Origin: Pseudohoeflea sp964511625
GTDB lineage: Bacteria > Pseudomonadota > Alphaproteobacteria > Rhizobiales > Rhizobiaceae
Assembly: GCA_964511625.1 (NCBI GenBank)
Contig: CAZEJG010000003.1
Location: 124,001 to 188,000 of the forward strand
Direction: 5' to 3'
Length of the DNA stretch: 64,000 nucleotides
The notes below the pieces were generated by a model. That model was not told the DNA's origin, did not search any database, and saw only the letters and a list, made by a program, of their open reading frames with translations. This document shows positions 15,201 through 21,688 of the stretch, piece by piece (position 1 is the first letter of the stretch; the number at the start of each line of letters is the position of its first letter). The position numbers and the translations under genes were made by a program.

Positions 15201-16077
15201 CTGGGCGGTGGCGGCCGCGCACATGAAACCGTGGCGGGCGCTGGTGGTCTCGGCCTCTTCCGGGACCGAGGGCTATGCCGAGCGTACGCGGCTTGACGCA
15301 CCGTCCCGGATCGGCCGGCTTGCGGCGCAGCTTCCGCCGGGGACAGTGGAAGGACGCTTCGATGCCGGATCGGAGTTGCTCATCGATCTGCCCTTTGGGG
15401 GCTTCGAGAGCCTCTCGCGGCAGGCCGTTCTCGACGGAGGCAATGCGATCGCGGTGGAAACGGCAGTCGGCTGGGAAATTCTGCAATTCGAGACTGCCGA
15501 GGAGATCACGCCCGGCCGCTGGCGGCTGATATCGTTGCTGCGCGGACAGGCGGGCACGGACGACGCGATGCGCGAAGGCGCGGTGGAAGAAGCCCGCACG
15601 CTGTTGCTCGACCGCAGCCTCCGCCCGCTCGGCATTCCGGCGGAGGAGGCCGGGCTCGCGCGCAATTTTATCGCCGAACTGGCTGGACGCGGTGCGGGCG
15701 CTATCGGAGGACCTTTGGCCTTCGCCGGCGGCTTTCGCGCACGCACGCCGTTCTCGCCGGTCCATCCGCGCGCGAAACGAACGGAAGAGGGTGTCCGTTT
15801 TTCTTGGATCAGGCGCAGCCGCTCGCCGGAGGCCGACGGCTGGTCCGCCGTGGAGGTGCCGCTTGCCGAGGAGATCGAGCGCTACCGTCTGACGCTGCTC
15901 GACGGCGAAACCGAGATCCGGACTGTCGAGGTCGCCGCTTCGGAGTGGCTCTATCCGCCGGAAGACGAAACCGCCGACTTCGGCGGCTCCCGTGACCAGT
16001 TCGATCTGCGTATCGCGCAAGGTGGGCGCAGCGTGCCCTGGGGCGTATCGCGACGGACCAGCGTCGTCGTGCAGTGA
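12220..16077 (+). CDS. GTA gp15: large baseplate/host-recognition protein with TIM-barrel domain
   Basis: 1285 residues from the ATG at 12220. Residues about 1-70 include a hydrophobic stretch (AAGAALGGVFGPVGAALGQAAGALAG) that may contact membrane. The centre contains the GTA TIM-barrel domain (glycoside hydrolase-like; YAADWSEYWGYRPADGSG near residues 490-510 and VWLTEIGCPAVDKGA near 635-650). It is followed by phage tail 3-type domains and a C-terminal beta region. Equivalent to the 'megatron' protein of the R. capsulatus baseplate, which forms the tail tip and is thought to aid penetration. Length agrees with homologues, with no frameshift. Confidence 0.94.
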   Translation: MAVILLQAAGAALGGVFGPVGAALGQAAGALAGSLIDSSLFGASRTVSARGLSSVRIPSADEGTPIARVQGTARVNGTLIWATRFEESVTVERTGGKGGGGTKVESRSYAGNFAFGLCEGPVALVRRVWADGRELDLSTIEMRLHRGTADQLPDPLIETKQGVGETPAWRGLAYVVFERLPLADFGNRIPVFNFEVVRPVGDLEARIEAVTCIPGGTEHGYALTVVSEQPGAGEKRLINRNSRRQGSDWTVSIDELQALCPNLKTVALVTAWMGTDLRAGYCAFVPGVEEASRKAESRPWKVGNYSRASARLISRSDGHPAYGGTPDDASVIEAIADLKARGLEVVLYPFVLMDIPEGNGLPDPEGDDEQPPLPWRGRITCIPAPGRDGSPNGSAAIRDDIDALCGTTTPADIHISGTTVSWSGGDDGYRRMILHHAALAQAAGGVDGFLIGSELRGLTPLTDETGAYPFVEALCDLAADVKAMLGPGTIVTYAADWSEYWGYRPADGSGDVAFHLDALWAHAAIGAVAIDNYMPLSDWRDEDRETGSPDGERHGADRIAMERAITSGEGYDWYYASDTDRAARVRTPIADGVAGKDWVYRVKDIRGWWQNLHYDRAGGGEAEEPTAWVPASKPVWLTEIGCPAVDKGATEPYRFPDPRSVEGGLPRFTTGARDDAVQRAFLSAHIDHWTGPTNADGMVDPARVFAWTWDARPYPTFPSRADLWSDFDNWRTGHWLNGRLGGASLADLFADVLTRAGIDRFDVSGIAGAVSGHATAGGVSARDSLEPLMDAFAIDMREGPSGLEFVSRLHAAGAPVALDIVADPDDESRFEDAREQESTLPGECVLRHFDPLGDHAAASARSRRLSEGSTSQATLTIEAALDVASAAAVADLWLKDRWAARRSLRLALSPNHVAIEPGDMIRCTFADAPEGLFRVERIEDGAMRRVEARGHALPLPLEPAAAVIRAGGGDASAGFAPDLVLADLPLITGSDESAWAVAAAHMKPWRALVVSASSGTEGYAERTRLDAPSRIGRLAAQLPPGTVEGRFDAGSELLIDLPFGGFESLSRQAVLDGGNAIAVETAVGWEILQFETAEEITPGRWRLISLLRGQAGTDDAMREGAVEEARTLLLDRSLRPLGIPAEEAGLARNFIAELAGRGAGAIGGPLAFAGGFRARTPFSPVHPRAKRTEEGVRFSWIRRSRSPEADGWSAVEVPLAEEIERYRLTLLDGETEIRTVEVAASEWLYPPEDETADFGGSRDQFDLRIAQGGRSVPWGVSRRTSVVVQ

Positions 16078-16116
16078 GCGCGACCTTTTCATTCCCAAAA
16101 GGCAAAGGAGAATGCC

Positions 16117-16323
16117 ATGAACGAGACCAAGCCCTGGTACCAGTCGAAATCCGTCTGGGGATCGATCATCACCATCGCCTCAATGGTGGCGGCGGTCGCC
16201 GGCAGCCCGATCACGCCGGCCGACCAGCAGTCGCTCGTCACGCTGATGACCACCGCCGCGGGCTCGGTGGGCGCGATCCTCGCCCTTGTCGGCCGTCTGG
16301 TCGCCAAGGACCGGATCGGCTAG
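16117..16323 (+). CDS. Small two-segment membrane protein, holin-like
   Basis: 68 residues; ATG at 16117 behind AAAGGAGAA. Begins MNETKPWYQSKSVWGSII and has two hydrophobic segments (about residues 14-29 and 42-61) separated by a short polar turn with PADQQ, a layout typical of small phage holins. It lies 39 bases after g15 and is the last gene before a stem-loop, so it is probably part of the GTA transcript. No endolysin gene is visible in the window, and in R. capsulatus the GTA lysis genes are encoded elsewhere. Function is inferred from topology and position only. Confidence 0.6.
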   Translation: MNETKPWYQSKSVWGSIITIASMVAAVAGSPITPADQQSLVTLMTTAAGSVGAILALVGRLVAKDRIG

Positions 16324-16333
16324 AAGAGGGACC

Positions 16334-16371
16334 TCCGGACCGTCCGTCATCCGGGAACCGGTCGGTCCGGA
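16334..16371. terminator. Stem-loop at the end of the GTA cluster
   Basis: TCCGGACCG (16334-16342) pairs perfectly with CGGTCCGGA (16363-16371) across a 20-base loop. The tail is AAAACCC rather than U-rich, so it is not a textbook intrinsic terminator. It may mark the transcript end or stabilise the 3' end. Confidence 0.35.
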
Positions 16372-16470
16372 AAACCCTGTTGCCATTCATTCCCCGTTCA
16401 GCCAGCTTCCCCTAGAAGAGACGCAACAGGATTGCACAACACTGCCCTTGAACGGGCGACGGGATATGAC

Positions 16471-16713
16471 ATGCGAACGAACCGAGCCATAACACCCCTA
16501 TTCGCGCTGGCCGCGCTGCTGTCGACGACGGCCCCTGGAGTGACCGCCGATTGCTCGGCGGCAGCCTCGCGCGTGGTCTCGCAGACTGGCGGCCAGCTCC
16601 TCTCGGCCACGCCCCAGCAACAGGGCGGTGGCACAGTCTGCGTCATCACCGTTCTCGTCCCCGGAAACGGCAACGAACGCCCGAAGAAGGTGACGGTTTC
16701 CGTCCCCGCGTGA
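16471..16713 (+). CDS. feuN: FeuN-like small periplasmic modulator of the FeuPQ system
   Basis: 80 residues from the ATG at 16471 (an in-frame codon 39 bases earlier lacks support). A clear signal peptide (RTNRAITPLFALAALLSTTAPGVTA) is followed by a short mature domain with two cysteines, DCSAAASRVV and TVCVITVLVPG, which could form a disulfide. It lies 73 bases upstream of feuP. In Sinorhizobium meliloti FeuN is a small secreted protein encoded just upstream of feuP that restrains FeuPQ signalling. Assignment here is by position, size and export signal. I could not align it to FeuN. Confidence 0.65.
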   Translation: MRTNRAITPLFALAALLSTTAPGVTADCSAAASRVVSQTGGQLLSATPQQQGGGTVCVITVLVPGNGNERPKKVTVSVPA

Positions 16714-16786
16714 TTGATCTAGCTTTGCGTTCACCCGGAGAGATGAGATTCGGGGCGGATATTCGGCAGGCGGAGGACGATTTTCA

Positions 16787-17464
16787 GTGCGCATTCTCGT
16801 TGTGGAAGACGATACCGATCTCAACAGGCAGCTCTGCGATGCGCTGACCGAGCAGGGCTATGTGGTCGATCGCGCCCATGACGGCGAGGAAGGCCATTTC
16901 CTCGGCGACACCGAACCCTATGACGCCGTCATCCTCGATATCGGCCTGCCGGAAATGGACGGCATCACCGTGCTTGAGAACTGGCGCTCGTCCGGCCGCA
17001 CCATGCCGGTACTGCTTCTGACGGCGCGCGATCGCTGGTCCGACAAGGTGGCCGGTATCGATGCGGGCGCCGACGATTATGTCGCCAAGCCCTTCCACCT
17101 CGAGGAGGTGATGGCCCGCATCCGCGCCCTGATCCGTCGTTCTGCCGGGCATGCTTCCTCCGAACTCACCTGCGGACCGCTGAAGGTCGATACCAAGTCC
17201 TCCAAGGCGACCGTCGACGGCGTGGCGCTGAAGCTGACCTCGCACGAGTTCCGGCTGCTCTCCTACCTCATCCACCATGTCGGCGAGGTGGTCTCGCGCA
17301 CCGAGCTGGTCGAGCACATGTACGACCAGGACTTTGACCGCGATTCCAACACCATCGAGGTCTTTGTCGGCCGTCTGCGGCGCAAGATGGGTGTCGACCT
17401 GATCGAGACCGTGCGCGGCCTCGGCTACCGGATGCGCGCGCCCGACGGTTCAGAAGCGGGATGA
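16787..17464 (+). CDS. feuP: FeuP: OmpR-family response regulator
   Basis: 225 residues, starting with GTG at 16787 ten bases after CGGAGGA. The receiver domain covers residues 1-115 with the phosphorylated aspartate D51 in AVILDIGLPEMDG and the conserved lysine in VAKPF. A winged-helix DNA-binding domain follows (SHEFRLLSYLIHHVG, RTELVEHMYDQDFDRDSNTIEVFVGRLRRK). The phrase YDQDFDRDSNTIEVF and the context match rhizobial FeuP, which controls osmotic-stress genes and export of cyclic beta-glucans. The stop overlaps the kinase start by four bases (ATGA). Confidence 0.88.
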   Translation: MRILVVEDDTDLNRQLCDALTEQGYVVDRAHDGEEGHFLGDTEPYDAVILDIGLPEMDGITVLENWRSSGRTMPVLLLTARDRWSDKVAGIDAGADDYVAKPFHLEEVMARIRALIRRSAGHASSELTCGPLKVDTKSSKATVDGVALKLTSHEFRLLSYLIHHVGEVVSRTELVEHMYDQDFDRDSNTIEVFVGRLRRKMGVDLIETVRGLGYRMRAPDGSEAG

Positions 17465-18867
17465 TGCTGCGGTTCAATTCGCTCACCACCCGGGTCCTCT
17501 TCTTCGCCTCGATCTGGGCGGCAATCGCCATCGTCGCCATCGCGCTCGTCATTTCCAGCCTCTACCGCAATTCCACCGAACGCTCGTTCCGCTTCGTGCT
17601 GCGCGCCAATCTCAACAGCGTCATCAATGCGGTGTCGATGGATGCTGCCGGACAGTTGAGCGGCAACCCGCAACTGGGCAGTCTCGCCTATGAGCGGCCC
17701 GACAGCGGCTGGTACTGGATCGTCGACGCCATTCCTTCGAAGGCCGGCAAACACAACGAGGTCCCGCGTCTGGCTTCCCCATCGTTGGGCTCCCAGGACC
17801 TCGCCATCCCCTCCGTCGAGGACTATCCCTTCTCCCGCAATTACGTGCGCACCTATCCCGCCTCCGATGCGTCCGGCAACGGTCTTATCGTGGCGGAGAC
17901 CGAGGTCGATCTAGGCCCCGGTGCCGCGCGCATCCGGGTCGCCGGTAATCGCGATGTCGTCGAACGCGATATCAGCGGCTTCAACAAGCGGCTTTTCCTC
18001 GCGCTCGGCCTGTTCGGCGTCGGCAGCCTCATCATCAACGCTTTGGCCATTCTCGCCGGTCTCAAGCCGCTCGATCAAGCCCGTCGGGCGCTCGAGCGCA
18101 TCCGGGCCGGCGAGGCCGACCGCCTGAGCGGCGAGTTTCCCCGCGAGATCGATCTGCTTGCGGGGGAGATCAACCAGTTGATCGAGATGAATGCCCGGGT
18201 GGTCGACCGCGCCCGCAAGCAGGTCGGCAATCTCGCCCATTCGCTGAAGACGCCGATCGCGGTGCTGCTCAACGAAAGCCGCGATCTCGATCCGGAGAAG
18301 GGCCAGTTGGTGCGTAACCAGGTCGGCTCCATGCAGGCGCAGGTTCAGGCCTATCTCGACCGCGCCCGCATCGCCGCGCAGCGCGGCAGCGTGCTCGCAC
18401 GCACCGATATCGAAACCGCTCTCGGCCGCATGATCCGCGTCATGGCCAAACTCAATCCCGGCGTGTCTTTTGCGTCCGAGATCGATCCGCCGCAGGCGAG
18501 GCTCGCCATCGAACAGCAGGATTTCGAGGAGGCGATCGGCAACCTGCTCGAAAACGCGGCCCGTTTCGCGAAAGAACAGATCATCGTGCGCGTCGCCCCC
18601 GCGTCCCCGCCGGAGGGGGCTGCCGCGGGATCGGGCTGGCTTGCCGTTTCTGTCGACGACGACGGCCCGGGCTTAAGCGAACAGGAGCGCGCCGAGGCGC
18701 TCAAGCGTGGCCGCAGGCTCGACGAATCGCGACCGGGCAACGGCCTCGGCCTGTCGATCGTCGCGGAAATCTGCCTCGAATATGGCGGCAGCTTTTCGCT
18801 TGAAAGGGCGAGGGAGGGCGGAGTGTCCGCACGCATGCTGCTCCCCGGCCTGATCGCGCGATCGTGA
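17461..18867 (+). CDS. feuQ: FeuQ: membrane sensor histidine kinase
   Basis: 468 residues beginning at the ATG that overlaps the feuP stop. Transmembrane segments lie near residues 10-35 and 180-205, enclosing a periplasmic sensor of about 145 residues. A HAMP region follows, then the phosphoacceptor histidine near residue 260 in NLAHSLKTPIAVL, an N-box (NLLENAARFAK) and G-boxes (DDDGPGLS and GNGLGLSIVAEI). The NLAHSLKTP variant is typical of the PhoQ-like group. With FeuP it forms the osmosensing pair. The sensor is the likely partner of the secreted FeuN-like protein upstream. Confidence 0.88.
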   Translation: MMLRFNSLTTRVLFFASIWAAIAIVAIALVISSLYRNSTERSFRFVLRANLNSVINAVSMDAAGQLSGNPQLGSLAYERPDSGWYWIVDAIPSKAGKHNEVPRLASPSLGSQDLAIPSVEDYPFSRNYVRTYPASDASGNGLIVAETEVDLGPGAARIRVAGNRDVVERDISGFNKRLFLALGLFGVGSLIINALAILAGLKPLDQARRALERIRAGEADRLSGEFPREIDLLAGEINQLIEMNARVVDRARKQVGNLAHSLKTPIAVLLNESRDLDPEKGQLVRNQVGSMQAQVQAYLDRARIAAQRGSVLARTDIETALGRMIRVMAKLNPGVSFASEIDPPQARLAIEQQDFEEAIGNLLENAARFAKEQIIVRVAPASPPEGAAAGSGWLAVSVDDDGPGLSEQERAEALKRGRRLDESRPGNGLGLSIVAEICLEYGGSFSLERAREGGVSARMLLPGLIARS

Positions 18868-19023
18868 GGATAATCGTTGGCGCAATCCATGGACGCGCAA
18901 GGCAAAGGCGCCATATTGCCGCCACAGCAATGACGCACCAAGGCGAACGGGTGCGGCACGGGCGGGACCGGTGATGTTTCGCCCGCTTGCCGCTTCGGGC
19001 CTGTTTCGGGGAGACATGACGAC

Positions 19024-19485
19024 ATGATCGCAAGCGGCAAGGTTCCTGTTCACCTGAAGACGGCGGTGGCCGTAATGGCGACAGTCTTCGCGGTCTCCGG
19101 TTGTGCGACGTCCGGCGGATCGGTTACCCCGCTGTCCTTCGCCAACCCGGTCAAGCCCTCGAGAACCGATTCCAACGAATTGCTCGCCGCGCTCAATGGC
19201 GGCGTCTTGCCTGCGGGCTCCGTCTCGGCCCTGTCGAAGACCGACCGGCTGCGTGCACTCGAAGCCGAATACAAGGCGCTGGAATCCGCGCCCGGCGGCC
19301 TGCCTGTCGCCTGGAAGAGCTTCGACGGTCGCGCCAGCGGTCAGGTGATCGCCGCCACTCCCTATCAGGTCGGACAGCAGAACTGTCGCCAGTACACGCA
19401 TTCCGCCGTCATCGGCGGTCAGACCGTTACCGGTCAGGGGGCTGCATGCCGTAATCCCGACGGCAGCTGGACCCCGCTGAGCTGA
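19024..19485 (+). CDS. Outer-membrane lipoprotein, 17-kDa surface-antigen type
   Basis: 153 residues; ATG at 19024 with GGGGAG ten bases upstream. The N-terminus is a lipoprotein signal with lipobox AVSGC, the cysteine being near residue 27. The C-terminal domain (GQVIAATPYQVGQQNCRQYTHSAVIGGQTVTGQGAACRNPDGSW in part) resembles the RT0821/Lpp0805-like surface protein family, with two cysteines that could pair. It stands alone between feuQ and ccmI. Role unknown, likely envelope integrity. Confidence 0.75.
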   Translation: MIASGKVPVHLKTAVAVMATVFAVSGCATSGGSVTPLSFANPVKPSRTDSNELLAALNGGVLPAGSVSALSKTDRLRALEAEYKALESAPGGLPVAWKSFDGRASGQVIAATPYQVGQQNCRQYTHSAVIGGQTVTGQGAACRNPDGSWTPLS

Positions 19486-19611
19486 ATTCGCTCGCCTTCG
19501 CGCCGTTCGACTTGAGATAGCGCAAGGCGCGATCGCGACCAATTGCCCTAGGAACCGGACAACCGGCCGATTGCGGTTGGAAAAATTCGGCCGCTCGGAT
19601 AATGAAAGTTC

Positions 19612-21186
19612 ATGTTTTTCTGGATCATAGCCGCAGTCATGACATTCGCCGCCTGCGCGGCGCTCCTGCTGCCCCTTCTCGGTCGCCGCGGGGCTGAGGT
19701 CGCGGTCTCGGCAAAGGCACATGACGTCGAGGTCTACCGAGACCAGCTGGCTGAAATCGATCGCGATCTCGCCGCCGGACAAATCGATGCGCAGGAGGCC
19801 GAGGTGGCACGCGCCGAAATCGGCCGCCGGTTGCTCGGTGCCGCGCGCACGACCGACGACGTGCAAGCGACGCCCGCGCGGGCGACCGGACGGCGCTATG
19901 TCGCCATCGCCATCCTTGTCCTGCTGCCCGTCTTGGTCATTCCCGCCTATCTCGAACTCGGCGCGCCCGGGGCCGAGCAGCTGCCGCTGTCGGCACGCCT
20001 GTCCGAGAGCCCCGACAACTCGGATATCTCCGTGCTCGTCGCCAATGCCGAGCATCATCTGGCCGCCAACCCGGACGATGGCCGCGGCTGGGACGTGCTG
20101 GCGCCGATCTATCTGCGCATGAGCCGCCTCGAGGACGCCGAGAACGCGTTCCGCAAGGCCATCGCGCTTCTCGGTCCCTCGGCTCAACGTCAGGCGGGAC
20201 TCGGCGAGACGCTCGTCAGTCAGGCCGGCGGCATCGTGACCGAAGAGGCACGGCTGATCTTCCAGAGCGCCCGCGAGCTTGATCCCGAAGATCCGCGCCC
20301 GGCCTTCTTCCTTGCCGTGGCCAAGGCGCAGGAGGGCAAGACGGACGAAGCCAAGGCGCAGTTCCAGGCCCTGATCGACCGGTCCGACCCGGAGGCGCCC
20401 TGGGTGTCCGCCATCAGGCGCGAGATCGCCGCTCTCGACAATGCTCCCACTGGCAACGGTTCCGTCAACGTGCCGACACCGGCCGAGGTCGCCGCCGCGG
20501 CCGCCGGCAAGACGCCTGAAGAGCGTGACGAGATGATCCGCTCGATGGTGGCGACACTCGAAACGCGCCTCGCCGACAATCCCGACAATCTGGATGGCTG
20601 GCAGATGCTCATCCGCTCGCAGGCCGTTTTGGGCGACCGCGTCGGTGCGCAACGCGCGCTCAGCCGGGCACTCGCAGCCTTCCCGTCCGCTCCGCAGTCC
20701 GCTCAGCTGACGAAACTCGGGGCTGAACTGAATCTCAACGTGAAAGCTGAGCTCGGCGGCGTGCCGATGGCCGCGGCCGAAGCCCCGGCCTCGACGGCAA
20801 TCGGCGGTACGGCGGGCGTCGCCGCGCCCGACAACGGTCCCTTCATCGTGCCGGACGGCGCGGCGGGCCCGACCAGCTCGGCTTTCGACACCCAGGCGCC
20901 CGGCAATCCCTCCGCCGAAGCGGTCGAGGAAGCCAGCAGGATGTCGGCGGACGATCGTCAGGCGATGATCCGGTCGATGGTGGCCTCGCTCGACGAGAAG
21001 CTGACGGCCCAGCCCGACAATCTCGATGGCTGGCTGCGGCTGATACGCTCCTATGCGGTGCTCGGCCAGCGCGAGGATGCTCAGAACGCGGTGATGCGCG
21101 CCCGGACGGCGTTCGGCGGCGACGCGGACAAGATCGGTGCCATCGACGGCCTGGCCGCCGAGCTGGCGATCACGGAACGGAACTAG
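19612..21186 (+). CDS. ccmI: CcmI/CycH cytochrome c maturation protein with duplicated C-terminal domain
   Basis: 524 residues; ATG at 19612. N-terminal membrane segment, short cytoplasmic loop containing VYRDQLAEIDRDLAAGQI (the CcmI signature), second membrane segment near residues 98-118, then TPR-like repeats in the periplasm (LAANPDDGRGWDVLAPIYL). CcmI holds apocytochrome c for haem attachment by CcmF/H. Unusual: the C-terminal module EMIRSMVATLETRLADNPDNLDGW near residues 305-330 recurs as AMIRSMVASLDEKLTAQPDNLDGW near 450-475, so this domain is tandemly duplicated and the protein is longer than the roughly 380 residues I expect of rhizobial CycH. First gene of ccmI-E-F-H. Confidence 0.92.
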   Translation: MFFWIIAAVMTFAACAALLLPLLGRRGAEVAVSAKAHDVEVYRDQLAEIDRDLAAGQIDAQEAEVARAEIGRRLLGAARTTDDVQATPARATGRRYVAIAILVLLPVLVIPAYLELGAPGAEQLPLSARLSESPDNSDISVLVANAEHHLAANPDDGRGWDVLAPIYLRMSRLEDAENAFRKAIALLGPSAQRQAGLGETLVSQAGGIVTEEARLIFQSARELDPEDPRPAFFLAVAKAQEGKTDEAKAQFQALIDRSDPEAPWVSAIRREIAALDNAPTGNGSVNVPTPAEVAAAAAGKTPEERDEMIRSMVATLETRLADNPDNLDGWQMLIRSQAVLGDRVGAQRALSRALAAFPSAPQSAQLTKLGAELNLNVKAELGGVPMAAAEAPASTAIGGTAGVAAPDNGPFIVPDGAAGPTSSAFDTQAPGNPSAEAVEEASRMSADDRQAMIRSMVASLDEKLTAQPDNLDGWLRLIRSYAVLGQREDAQNAVMRARTAFGGDADKIGAIDGLAAELAITERN

Positions 21187-21189
21187 GCG

Positions 21190-21660
21190 ATGAACAGAAA
21201 GCAGAAACGGTTGTCTATCATCGCGGCGGGCGCGATTTTCCTGGCGGGCGCCGCAGGCCTCGTCATGTCGGCGCTCAGCGACCAGATCGTCTTCTTCTCC
21301 TCGCCCACCGACATCCATACCAAGGCGATCTCGCCCAACACCCGTATCCGCCTCGGCGGTCTGGTAGAGGAGGGAACCGTCAAACGCGGCGGCGGTGCCG
21401 AAGTCAGCTTCGCCGTCACCGACACCAACGATTCCGTCAACGTGACCTATACCGGCATCCTCCCCGATCTGTTCCGTGAAGGGCAGGGGGTTGTGGCCGA
21501 AGGCGTCTTCGATCCCTCGGCCAACATCTTCAAGGCCGATACGATCCTCGCCAAGCATGACGAGAACTACATGCCCAAGGAAGTGGCCGATGCTCTCAAG
21601 GCGCAGGGCGTCTGGAAAGAGGGCGAGGAGGCCATGGGCAAGACCGAGGCGACGAACTAG
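21190..21660 (+). CDS. ccmE: CcmE/CycJ haem chaperone
   Basis: 156 residues; ATG three bases after the ccmI stop. One N-terminal membrane anchor (residues 9-28), then the OB-fold periplasmic domain with RIRLGGLVEEGTVKR. The haem-binding histidine is H123 in AKHDENYMPKE, which covalently captures haem before transfer to apocytochrome c, with Y127 as a ligand. Typical length. Part of the ccmI-E-F-H operon. Confidence 0.96.
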   Translation: MNRKQKRLSIIAAGAIFLAGAAGLVMSALSDQIVFFSSPTDIHTKAISPNTRIRLGGLVEEGTVKRGGGAEVSFAVTDTNDSVNVTYTGILPDLFREGQGVVAEGVFDPSANIFKADTILAKHDENYMPKEVADALKAQGVWKEGEEAMGKTEATN

Positions 21661-21688
21661 CCCGTCGGGCTGAGGGAGGAACGAGGCG

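Noticed and set aside
388..16323. Interpretation as an ordinary prophage
   Set aside because: There is no integrase, excisionase, repressor or replication gene in or near the cluster, no attachment-site duplication was seen, and gene order and the very short tape measure fit a GTA.
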